A DNA stretch of 64,000 nucleotides from an uncultured Acidobacteriaceae bacterium (lineage in GTDB: Bacteria > Acidobacteriota > Terriglobia > Terriglobales > Acidobacteriaceae). This document shows positions 8,844 through 17,089 of the stretch, piece by piece. Location: positions 16,807 through 80,806 of the forward strand of contig CAIWFH010000146.1 of NCBI GenBank assembly GCA_903911925.1, given 5' to 3'. The position numbers and the translations under genes were made by a program. The notes below the pieces were generated by a model. The model saw only the letters and a list, made by a program, of their open reading frames with translations, had not been told where the DNA came from and made no database searches. How positions within the stretch are numbered: position 1 is the first letter of the stretch; each line of letters starts with the position of its first letter.

Positions 8844-9994
8844 TCCACTTTCAGCTCTCCACCCGGCCCAAACCTAAATCTACCATCCAGATAGCCGGTG
8901 GCGAACAAGGCGAGATTCTGATCGTAATATGTCAGGTCCTTCCCATACAAACCCGTGGTTGCATCTCTCAATTTGCCAAGACGAACGGTCTGCCGCGCAC
9001 TGGGCTGCTCCATGTCCGGGAAGGCCCTGAGATACGGCAAAACCGCCGCAGAAAACCCTACAGGTCCATCTTGCGCCAATGGAATCCCCTGGTCACTTAC
9101 CTTTTCCGGGGGGGCATCATGATTGCCAAGGTAGGCGCCCATGCCCGGTATTGCATCCAGCAGGCCGGCCCGCTTCTTCCCTCCCCCATCAAGCATGCCC
9201 ACCCACAGGTAAACCCGGATGGCGTCATAGCTCCCTACCGGCGCATCGGCATCCTTGCCCGGATGCTGCGGAGCGGGGTAAAAACCGTCGCCGGGAACGT
9301 AGTCCACCCAGTCCATCACAAAGCCATGACGTGCGCTCTGCTGCAGCAGCCGCGGAATGCCCAGCGCAATATGCTGCCACGGGCCGGCCGGATCTACTAC
9401 CGCGAGCCGCTCAAGGATGAACAAGGGCATGTAGCTCGGGTTCAGCGTCCAGTTCTTATCGTGAACAAATCCTACCGGTCCAGGCATCAGCATGGGGCCG
9501 AATCCGGGCAGGTCGGCCACCTCGGTTTTTGCTATCTGCGCCAGCATCGCGCGGCCCAGGTTGGTATAGAGGGGATGTTTCCACAGCCGGCCGGCCTCAA
9601 GCAGGGTGTAGGCAAGCCAAAGATCGGCATCGGAAGCCGGGTTTGGGTCCAGCGTCTTCCACTCGCCTTCCTTGGTCTTTCCCCAAAGCCACGCCGGAAG
9701 ATGAGTTTGCAGGTCGCCCCCGGCCAGGTTGGCCTGGGTCCACGTCAGCACGCGGTCAAAACACGCGCGATCATTGTCCGTGAGAGCGAAGAACAGGGCA
9801 TACGCCTGCCCCTCCGACGTTGTGCGGGCCTCTCCCTGGGGATCGATCACTCGTCCCTGGGAGTCAATAAAGCGCGCGGAATAGGCATCCCATAGCGTCC
9901 AGGGACCCTGTTTGCAACCGCCGGTAGCGCAGAGCATCAAGAGAGACGCAGTCAGCAACAGGCGCTTCCGTAGCCGAGGTATGGGAAGACCCAT
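8828..9994 (-). CDS. bcsZ: Periplasmic endoglucanase BcsZ (GH8)
   Basis: A 388-residue glycoside hydrolase family 8 protein. GH8 BcsZ trims or proofreads nascent beta-1,4-glucan in the periplasm and is a standard member of bcs operons. The SEGQAYALFFAL segment (near residue 60) holds the family's general-acid Glu, and NPASDADLWLAYTLLEA carries the conserved Asp of the active site. The N-terminus is a signal peptide ending in LCATGGC, so the protein may be a lipoprotein, unlike E. coli BcsZ. Length fits the family (about 370). It follows bcsAB by 70 bp and overlaps bcsC. Confidence 0.93.
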   Translation of the reverse strand: MGLPIPRLRKRLLLTASLLMLCATGGCKQGPWTLWDAYSARFIDSQGRVIDPQGEARTTSEGQAYALFFALTDNDRACFDRVLTWTQANLAGGDLQTHLPAWLWGKTKEGEWKTLDPNPASDADLWLAYTLLEAGRLWKHPLYTNLGRAMLAQIAKTEVADLPGFGPMLMPGPVGFVHDKNWTLNPSYMPLFILERLAVVDPAGPWQHIALGIPRLLQQSARHGFVMDWVDYVPGDGFYPAPQHPGKDADAPVGSYDAIRVYLWVGMLDGGGKKRAGLLDAIPGMGAYLGNHDAPPEKVSDQGIPLAQDGPVGFSAAVLPYLRAFPDMEQPSARQTVRLGKLRDATTGLYGKDLTYYDQNLALFATGYLDGRFRFGPGGELKVEWTRS

Positions 9995-10064
9995 CGCTAC
10001 AATTCTCCGAATTCACAGGCATCGTAGTGCCCGGGTGTTGGTTATCAAGCGATGCAAACCACCG

Positions 10065-13000
10065 CTAGTCCTCAATCATCTTCAGTCGCGCCCTGGCTCT
10101 GCCGCGCAGCCATTGCCTCGTCCAGATGGCCAGCAGGAACGCCAGAAGAATCACCACAACCGCTGCCAGCCAGGGCACTTCCATAAACCACAGCGTAAGC
10201 CGCGTCCACCACGGCAGCACGCCCACATGATAGACCTCTGAGCCGATTCTGAACGAATGGAACTGCGTTCCATGCAACACAGATACGGAGCCGGATATGT
10301 CGCTGGCCTGCTGGACATTCAAGAGCGACGACATGAAAGGCTCAAACGTGGATGCGTCTCTCAGGTGGATGGCCACAATGGAGCGGCTCCCGCCTGGATC
10401 GAAAGGCGACTCAATGCCTTCAATCACTGAATCCGGCACGCCGCCGGCGGTCAGGTCTCCGGATTCGGTGTGTTCGTCCGAGCGCAGCTTCCACCACGCG
10501 TGATGCAAGGGAGCAAAGAACCCCTGCGTGTCGTGAATCTGGATCTGGCCGCTGCGCAGAGCGACCGGCAGGCTATTGGCCAGTTTGTCGAATCCCGGCT
10601 GATCGTCGGCCATCCCCAGGATGAGAAAGTCATTCTTGGCGCCTTGCTGCAAAGCGTCCGCGCCAGCTACCATAACTCTCAGTACAGGGAAACCGGTCTG
10701 ACGACCGAAATGGCCCATTAGAGTGACGAAAATCTCGATTTCCTGTTCAGTGGGCGTGGCCGGCAACACCACAGTGGTCTCACTTAAGTCGGCGAGCCGG
10801 GTGAACGGGAACCCGGCGTTGGCAAACGTCTCCAGATTGGGCAATGGAGCATAGTGCGGGTAGCCGCGCAGATCGAGATACGTGTCGCGCAGGATGGCGC
10901 CCTGCATATTAATGGGCGTGGTGTCCTGACAGCCGCCCTTCTTGAGCAGTTGGAATGTGAAATCGAACGAGAGAGAGTTCGAGAACGGACGCAGATTGAC
11001 CACCGGAACAGGAACGTCGGTTTCGATCTTCTTCGATGCTTCCTGGCCTGGAATCAGCGGGACCGAGCCCAGGAAGGCATTGTTGATGCGCACCTGCATG
11101 CTCGAAATGGGGCCGATGGGGATCGAATTGTAGCGGTACGAGAGGCGCAGCTTGGCGTTCGGCCGCTCCGAGTAAAAGATGTCCGGAGCGATGCGGAAAT
11201 AGACGTTCAAAGGCGCAGAACCGTCTCCCTGCAACTGGTCCGCAGACGCGTAATCCCAAAGGGCGATGGTCTGGTCAGTGCGCGCCCAGCGCGGCGCCCC
11301 GTCCGGTTGCTGCTTGCCGGGCAGGTTGAGCGAATCAATGGAGGCTTGCGATCCCTGCAGCAGATCGGTTTTCATGGCCACTGCCTGGGCCGCCCGCAAC
11401 ATCTGGTCAGAGTCGCCGCCGGTCACCACCAGAATCTTGCTGTACGGGTCGGTTGGATTGGTGCGCATGGCCACGGTTGCCGAAGCCGCCGAGAGCATGT
11501 TCAGGCTGGCCGGAAGGTTGCCCGGAGTGGCTGAAACCACAATCGCATTGCCCGCGGGAATCGATCCGATGCGGACCGGGAATCGAACCGGGCGATTCTC
11601 TGAAATCATGCCGAAATAGCTGGTGACGATGCCCGCCGCCTGGATTTCCTTGAACGAGGGCGCGGTGGGAAACACGACCGGAATGCTCAGCGGTTGAATG
11701 ACCGCCGGGTCAAGGAAGGGCATCGGCAATTGCTTCAGGTCGTCGGCCAGGGGCAGCAAATCGCCCTGGATGTCGAGGAATGTGGTGCGGTGGACGCGGG
11801 CCCAAAGGGTAGTATTCGCCGGGTCTTCGCAAACCATGGTGTAGTGACCGATGAACTGGATGGTGAGGGTGTTGTTATGCACCAGCAATTCAGCCGGGAT
11901 GGTGAACTCGCCGTCTTCGTCCTTGCTGCTTGAACCGCCTACCTGGCCCGCCGTGGGCTGAATGGTGGCAAACAGCGTTCCATTCAGAATCAGCTTCAAA
12001 TGGCTCAGTTGGGGTAAAAGGCTGGGAGAAAAGGCGTAGTAAATGTGAACTTTTGCCGCTCTGGCTACATGGGTCTGGGGCAAAGTGAAGTAGATGCTGT
12101 GGCTGGAGTCGATGCCGTGCAACTCAATCTGCGGCGATCCGGCGTCGTTGAGGGTGAACGTATCGCGGAACTGGCCGGGAGGGACGGGCGGATTCTTGTC
12201 CGTGACCCCTTTGTCCAGGGCTCCGGCAAAACCCGGAAGCTGTGCGTGAACCGGCCGGGGTGCGCCCATCAGCATGGCGCCAAGGAAGAAAATCACCGCT
12301 GAGTTCGCCACTGAAAGTACCTTGCGCTTCTTCGTTGGTCCATCCTTGCCGGTAAACAGGCTTTGGAATGTGGATGCCAGTCCATGCATCGAAATCTGGA
12401 AGATGCGGCCCAGGCTGCGCATCACATTGTCGCTCTCGCGGGACTCGCCCCAGCCAAGCCATGAATCTGCTCGTGAATATAGAACCATGGTCAACACTTC
12501 CTGTTCGGCAATGTTCAGGTCTTCAAAACGTACACGCAACAGGGTTCCCTCTCCTGAAACCACGGTCGCAGGCAGATCGGTGACTGCGGAGGGTAGGGGG
12601 AAGACCAGTTGCACCTTTGACACAGAAGAAGCATCAACCGCCTCGGTAAGCCGAATGCATGTGCCGCCGGAGGACATATCGGTGGTTTCACCGGAGACCA
12701 GGCGCCCGTCTGGCAGTTTGACCATGACCGGGGTGACAATACTGATGCGAACGGTGGTTCGCAATTGCCTCATTTCGCGCGCCACGGCGGTTGTGACACC
12801 GAGGATGACGACGTTGAAGCAGCACCAGATCACGTTCATGATGACCGTGCCCGGGCGATCGCGATCCCACAGGAAGTAGCGTGGAATGGCCACCACCAGC
12901 CCTGCCAGGTTGAACAGCAGCATGATGAGAAACGGCTGCGCGATCTTGGTGTCGAAGAATGTGCGCTTCACCACGCCGCCCTTGGCGGTCACGTTAAATT

Positions 13001-14315
13001 TGCCCAGTTTGGGGTTGATCATCGCCATCATGGTGGGCAGCAGGATGTAGGGCGACAGGACGGTCTCGTAGATTTCGTTCCACCACGAGTGGCGATGCTC
13101 GCCCTGGATGCGCGAGTTGGTTACGTTCGAGAGCACCAGGTGAGGCAAGGCGTAAGCCAGAATGGCCGCCCAGTATCCCGGCACGTTGGTGTGGCTCAAA
13201 AGCAGGTAGATCAGAGGCGCGGTAAGGAAGATTAGCCGCGGCACCGCATACATGAAGTGGCACATGGCGTTGAAGTAGCAGAGTCTCTGCGGCCACTTCA
13301 GGCCGGGCGCAAACAAAGGATTGTCGGTACGCAGAATCTGGACCATGCCCCTGGCCCAGCGGATGCGCTGGCCCACATGAGCCGAGAGCCTTTCCGTTGC
13401 CAGGCCGGCCGCCTGGGGAATATTGATGTACGCCGTTCCCCAGCCGTTCATCTGCATGCGCAGCGAGGTGTGCGCGTCCTCAGTCACGGTCTCCACGGCG
13501 ATGCCGCCGATTTCGTCCAGTGCGGTGCGTCGCAGCACGGCGCACGAGCCGCAAAAGAAGCTCGCGTTCCAGAAGTCATTGCCGTCCTGGACGATTCCGT
13601 AAAACAGTTCGCCCTCGTTCGGAATAATCCGGAACTGCCCCAGGTTTCTTTCAAAGGGGTCGGGCGAATAGAAATGGTGGGGCGTTTGCAGCATGGCAAG
13701 CTTCTTGTCGCGAAGGAACCAGCCCATGGTCATCTGCAGAAAGCTGCGGGTAGGCACGTGGTCGCAATCGAAGATTGCCACGTAGGGCGAAGTCATGCTC
13801 TTCAGGGCGGTATTGATGTTGCCGGCCTTGGCATGCTTGTTGTCGGGCCGGATCTTGTATCCGAGACCGGCCTCGAAAGCAAACTGCTCAAACTCTTTGC
13901 GGCGGCCGTCGTCAAGAATGTAGACGTGCATCTTTTCGGCCGGCCAGTCCATATTCAGCGCGCCCAGCGCGGTATAGCGGACCACGTCCAGCGGTTCGTT
14001 ATAGCTGGGGATCAGAACGTCAACGTGCGGCCATTCGTCGGAGTTGTCGGGCAGGGCCACGGGGGCCCGGCGCAGCGGCCAGATGGTCTGGAAATATCCC
14101 AGGAAAAGAATGAAGAACGCGTAGACCTCGGCCAGGATGAGGCTCATGATGAAGAACGCATCCAGCGCTCCCCAATGATTAGCCGGATCCTCGAAGAACC
14201 GCACCGTCTGCATGATGCGCCAAAAGCCATAGCGGAAGGTGCAGAAACAGGACATCATCATCAGTGTGAGCGTGATGAGATAGGAGTCCGTGCTGCGCGC
14301 CAGCGCCATTGACAT
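10065..14315 (-). CDS. bcsAB: Fused cellulose synthase BcsA-BcsB (N-terminus displaced by a frameshift)
   Basis: The intact frame encodes 1416 residues. The BcsA half has the processive family-2 glycosyltransferase motifs DDG (135-137), DCD (183-185), FFCGS (about 253), TED (278-280) and QRIRW (316-320), flanked by membrane helices, then a PilZ domain with RTTVR and DMSSGG, which fit the c-di-GMP-binding RxxxR and DxSxxG. From about residue 690 a signal-like helix leads into a complete BcsB-type periplasmic part with a C-terminal anchor (WLAAVVVILLAFLLAIW). The fusion recalls AcsAB of Komagataeibacter. The first ATG in this frame is internal: about 50 N-terminal residues with the first helix lie in another frame (14331-14481). 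Repairing one base gives 1471 residues and an ATGA overlap with bcsQ. Expected in the inner membrane, UDP-glucose dependent. Confidence 0.9.
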   Translation of the reverse strand: MSMALARSTDSYLITLTLMMMSCFCTFRYGFWRIMQTVRFFEDPANHWGALDAFFIMSLILAEVYAFFILFLGYFQTIWPLRRAPVALPDNSDEWPHVDVLIPSYNEPLDVVRYTALGALNMDWPAEKMHVYILDDGRRKEFEQFAFEAGLGYKIRPDNKHAKAGNINTALKSMTSPYVAIFDCDHVPTRSFLQMTMGWFLRDKKLAMLQTPHHFYSPDPFERNLGQFRIIPNEGELFYGIVQDGNDFWNASFFCGSCAVLRRTALDEIGGIAVETVTEDAHTSLRMQMNGWGTAYINIPQAAGLATERLSAHVGQRIRWARGMVQILRTDNPLFAPGLKWPQRLCYFNAMCHFMYAVPRLIFLTAPLIYLLLSHTNVPGYWAAILAYALPHLVLSNVTNSRIQGEHRHSWWNEIYETVLSPYILLPTMMAMINPKLGKFNVTAKGGVVKRTFFDTKIAQPFLIMLLFNLAGLVVAIPRYFLWDRDRPGTVIMNVIWCCFNVVILGVTTAVAREMRQLRTTVRISIVTPVMVKLPDGRLVSGETTDMSSGGTCIRLTEAVDASSVSKVQLVFPLPSAVTDLPATVVSGEGTLLRVRFEDLNIAEQEVLTMVLYSRADSWLGWGESRESDNVMRSLGRIFQISMHGLASTFQSLFTGKDGPTKKRKVLSVANSAVIFFLGAMLMGAPRPVHAQLPGFAGALDKGVTDKNPPVPPGQFRDTFTLNDAGSPQIELHGIDSSHSIYFTLPQTHVARAAKVHIYYAFSPSLLPQLSHLKLILNGTLFATIQPTAGQVGGSSSKDEDGEFTIPAELLVHNNTLTIQFIGHYTMVCEDPANTTLWARVHRTTFLDIQGDLLPLADDLKQLPMPFLDPAVIQPLSIPVVFPTAPSFKEIQAAGIVTSYFGMISENRPVRFPVRIGSIPAGNAIVVSATPGNLPASLNMLSAASATVAMRTNPTDPYSKILVVTGGDSDQMLRAAQAVAMKTDLLQGSQASIDSLNLPGKQQPDGAPRWARTDQTIALWDYASADQLQGDGSAPLNVYFRIAPDIFYSERPNAKLRLSYRYNSIPIGPISSMQVRINNAFLGSVPLIPGQEASKKIETDVPVPVVNLRPFSNSLSFDFTFQLLKKGGCQDTTPINMQGAILRDTYLDLRGYPHYAPLPNLETFANAGFPFTRLADLSETTVVLPATPTEQEIEIFVTLMGHFGRQTGFPVLRVMVAGADALQQGAKNDFLILGMADDQPGFDKLANSLPVALRSGQIQIHDTQGFFAPLHHAWWKLRSDEHTESGDLTAGGVPDSVIEGIESPFDPGGSRSIVAIHLRDASTFEPFMSSLLNVQQASDISGSVSVLHGTQFHSFRIGSEVYHVGVLPWWTRLTLWFMEVPWLAAVVVILLAFLLAIWTRQWLRGRARARLKMIED

Positions 14316-14481
14316 CAGAAGCGTGAGCAGCCCCCAGGACCGCCTGTTGCGGCCAGGTCAGGGGCAGAACCGCCAGAAAATAGAAGACCACGCCCGCGGC
14401 AAGCAGGAAGACCAGGCGGATGAGCCTGGTGAAGAAGTTCTCTCCGGCCCCAATGTCTTGCCAAAGGCCCGTCGCGCTCAT
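14316..14481 (-). pseudogene. Displaced N-terminal segment of BcsA
   Basis: The ATG at 14481 overlaps the bcsQ stop (ATGA) and starts a frame encoding about 50 residues that include one membrane helix (FFTRLIRLVFLLAAGVVF) and the sequence LPLTWPQQAVLG typical of the region just before BcsA transmembrane helices. At the run of five C on the plus strand (14331-14335) this frame leaves the BcsA frame; removing one base joins it to GLLTLLMSMAL of the main frame. The 4417 bases from 14481 to 10065 minus one are exactly divisible by three. Either an assembly error in a homopolymer or a real frameshift. Confidence 0.8.
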
Positions 14482-16181
14482 CGTTCACTCCAGCGCACTC
14501 CGCGAAATCCAGTGGTCGCGGGTGCGGCAAGGCTCTTGACCCATCCGGCCAGGCTGCCAAAATCTTCAGCCACGGCGGAGTTGGGCGCATAGTCCATCAC
14601 CGTCATGCCCTCGGCCAGCGCCTCGCTCACCGCAGGCGCCCTGCGAAGTGCAAACGGCAGCAGTCGGTCGCCCACCTGTTCGCGAAGCACTTCGCGAACA
14701 TCCAGGTGCAGCGGGAGAGACGGATCAAACTGATTGAGCACGTAATAAGGCAGCACCGGTTTTCCGGCGGCCGCCGAGTTGTGCTGGAAGAAGGCATCGA
14801 TGGAACTGACGCTGACCATCGAACTCATATCCGGAACCACGGGCACCAGCACCGTGGGCGCCATCCGCATCACGCGCCGGGTGGTGGCGCCGGAGGCGGT
14901 GGCAAGATCCACAATCACCCGATTCACGCCGCGCGAATTACGCGCGATCTCGGTGGAAAGAGTTTCCTGGGCTGCATTTTCCGGGCCCAGCGAGTCAGGA
15001 TCGATAGTGACCATCTGGATGGGAGCATCGCCGCTGGCGCTGGGCGGGCTGAATGTCCGCAAAACGCCGGGACGCTGGTCGCGAGCGCCGAAGAAGAACG
15101 GCAGTACGCCATAGGCCGCTGTATCCACCAGCAATACCCGCTCGCCGCGGGCTGAAAGTGCGCGGCCAAGCGTGGCCACCATGCTGGTTTTTCCCACGCC
15201 GCCGGCAAGCGAAAAAACCGCAATAACCGGGGCCCGGGAGGATGCCTGGGCAGGCGCTGGAGCAGCTTCGGCGGGTGTGCTGTTTCCTTCAAATACGCCC
15301 TTGAGGGCAAACCAGCGCGAGGTCAAACGATCGCGCGATCCTTGCAGTGTGTCTTCAGGAGCCTGGGGAACCGGCTGAGGAGCCACGTCGGGACGGTCGG
15401 AGGCCAGCCACGCAGGGCGGCCGCTGTTTTCTCTTGGTTCCGGGGGGGCCCACTGGTTGCGTTGCTGCAGGTAGTGCTCTTCGCGCACCGGGGCAAATTG
15501 CGGTTGTGCCGGCGCCGGGCGGTAAGCCTGGGGTGGAGCGAAAGCCGCAAAGTCTGACTGGGGAACTGCAGCCGGATACTGCGGCTCCGGTGCCGCGTAC
15601 TGGGGCGCCGGGGCAGAGTATTGCTGCGCCGGTGCCGGGTACTGAGGGGTAGCCACTGGATACTGCTGCGCGACGACCGGATACTGTGGCACAGGCGCTG
15701 GACGCTGCGGAGCCTGATAGCTCTGGGGCGGATAGTATGGCGCTGCCGGCGCCGGGGTAAAGTTCTGGGCAGGGGGAGCGGCATAGCGATCAGGCTGCTG
15801 TTGCTGCTGCCAGGCGGCGCGCTGCTGCGCGGCGGCCTGCGCTGCCTGTGCAGCTTGTGCGGCCTGCGCCGCTTGTGCTGCTTGCGCGGCCTGCGTTGCC
15901 TGTTGTGCTGCAGACTCGGCGTGGCGGGCTGCCTCGGCGGCGCGCAGAGAGTCAGACGCGCGCAACGCTTCAGCCGCTTTCTGCACTTCAGCCTCGTCGC
16001 GGGCGCGGCGGCGTTCCTCTTCAATGGCTTCTTCTACGCGGAGCCTTGCTTTCTCCCGAGTTTGTGCTCGCGAGGCCGAGAAGTCCCGGTATTTTGCGCC
16101 ATGAAGGTTCGCCCAGGAGTAGAGTGTCGCCACATCCTCCGGCGTCTCATTCTGATCGACCAGCGCTTTGCGATCCGTCAT
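14478..16181 (-). CDS. bcsQ: Cellulose biosynthesis ParA/MinD-type ATPase BcsQ with long linker
   Basis: A 567-residue protein from the ATG at 16181. The C-terminal 250 residues are a MinD/ParA-type ATPase: deviant Walker A GGVGKTS (near residue 325), a switch-like VIVDLATASG, and a closing domain. BcsQ is needed for assembly or polar placement of the cellulose machinery in enterobacteria. The N-terminus has a short block (DVATLYSWANLHGAKYRDFSASR, broken here as DVATLYSWANL then GAKYRDFSASR), a charged helix, an Ala/Gln tract of repeated QAA units and a Pro/Tyr/Gln-rich linker to about residue 280, much longer than in E. coli BcsQ (250 residues in total). An in-frame ATG at 16196 exists, but 16181 overlaps the stop of a small upstream frame as ATGA, mirroring the bcsQ-bcsA junction. 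Confidence 0.88.
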   Translation of the reverse strand: MTDRKALVDQNETPEDVATLYSWANLHGAKYRDFSASRAQTREKARLRVEEAIEEERRRARDEAEVQKAAEALRASDSLRAAEAARHAESAAQQATQAAQAAQAAQAAQAAQAAQAAAQQRAAWQQQQQPDRYAAPPAQNFTPAPAAPYYPPQSYQAPQRPAPVPQYPVVAQQYPVATPQYPAPAQQYSAPAPQYAAPEPQYPAAVPQSDFAAFAPPQAYRPAPAQPQFAPVREEHYLQQRNQWAPPEPRENSGRPAWLASDRPDVAPQPVPQAPEDTLQGSRDRLTSRWFALKGVFEGNSTPAEAAPAPAQASSRAPVIAVFSLAGGVGKTSMVATLGRALSARGERVLLVDTAAYGVLPFFFGARDQRPGVLRTFSPPSASGDAPIQMVTIDPDSLGPENAAQETLSTEIARNSRGVNRVIVDLATASGATTRRVMRMAPTVLVPVVPDMSSMVSVSSIDAFFQHNSAAAGKPVLPYYVLNQFDPSLPLHLDVREVLREQVGDRLLPFALRRAPAVSEALAEGMTVMDYAPNSAVAEDFGSLAGWVKSLAAPATTGFRGVRWSER

Positions 16182-16300
16182 ATTCCACCCATGCACCCTT
16201 GCGGTTCAGGCTCGATCCCTTCAATTCCGCTGCCATCGTCCAGTTCATCGAATGCGGTCAATCGGGTCTCGATCCCCCTCACCGAGGGTATCGTTATCAC
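16178..16300 (-). CDS. Possible 40-residue leader protein coupled to bcsQ
   Basis: A GTG-started frame of 40 residues with an acidic middle (FDELDDGSGIEGIEPEPQG) ends in a TGA that overlaps the ATG of bcsQ as ATGA. AGGA lies close before the GTG; the frame stays open upstream of it for 27 further codons, so the start is uncertain. Small BcsR-type proteins commonly precede BcsQ, and position supports such a role, but I see no clear sequence match. Could be a chance frame. Confidence 0.35.
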   Translation of the reverse strand: MITIPSVRGIETRLTAFDELDDGSGIEGIEPEPQGCMGGI

Positions 16301-16985
16301 GAATCCTAGTCGCAACGCTGTTGTCGGAACAATAACACTTGCACGGTTACCGCCCTACCACTTTCCTGCCATGCCAAGGGTCCGAATCGCCCTGTTTTGT
16401 TCTCAATACAGGACTTAGGAGCCGATCCTCTCCGCATATGCCGGTGTTTCCTTGACGATACTATTCCTTGCGCTGTTTAGCCACCGGAAAACAGCCTATT
16501 TGGACTCGCAGGTACCTAATTGTGACGCTCCTCGTGAGACTCTGGCGGCCGCGTCAATCCACCGGTTCCGACCGGCGCTCCGGAAGGCGTGAAACGGGGC
16601 CGGGAATGTCGTCCGGAAATGCCAGAGCGGCTCCACTTCGCCAGCACTGACCTGCAGTTTGCCGCCCCGGGCATCGCTCCCAACTGCACTGTCTCTGCTC
16701 AGGAAAAGTGCTTCGGCATGTGCCTTTTGCGGGCCGTGCCTGCCCGATTTCCCCGATTCGCATAATGAGGCCGGTCTCGCTGGCGCGAACGTTGCCCCGG
16801 GTCAATGACCGGAGACTCAATGCAACCTATGATTTTCCAATATGTTACGCATCGAAAGTCTCGATACTTTGGAGGCGGGTACTGACCTTGGATGGAGTTG
16901 CCTTCAAGTTGAAGACACAGCGGTTAAGTCCCATCGAAAGTGGGAACCTCAAGGGACCAACAGCACCACTCAGCGTCCAAGAACA
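16301..16985. other. Intergenic region between the divergent bcs and ccm operons
   Basis: About 685 bp with no convincing coding frame on either strand. It must hold the promoter of the bcs operon (minus strand) and upstream control sequence of the ccm operon. I could not pick a confident -35/-10 pair for bcs. Confidence 0.6.
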
Positions 16986-17017
16986 TGTGACCTACATCAC
17001 AATCGACAGGTTATGAT
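16986..17017 (+). promoter_or_regulatory. CRP-type palindrome and -10 box upstream of ccmF
   Basis: TGTGA-N6-TCACA at 16986-17001 is a perfect match to the CRP half-site consensus. A good -10 hexamer, TATGAT, follows at 17012-17017, 73 bp before the ccmF start. The palindrome centre is 18.5 bases before the -10, so it covers the -35 region; this would suit repression, or activation from another start. Two Crp/Fnr regulators are encoded in this window. Confidence 0.6.
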
Positions 17018-17089
17018 GCTCTCAGGAGTACTGGATGACTGATTCTCTTTTCCCTCAACGCACGAATGGGTTCGGATTTCGGAGCATAA

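Noticed and set aside
15800..15960. QAA repeat tract in bcsQ as a microsatellite insertion
   Set aside because: It stays in frame and continues into other low-complexity linker sequence; best seen as part of a disordered linker.
16554..16820. Minus-strand 88-residue frame in the bcs-ccm gap
   Set aside because: No ribosome site, no domain and Arg/Gly-biased composition.
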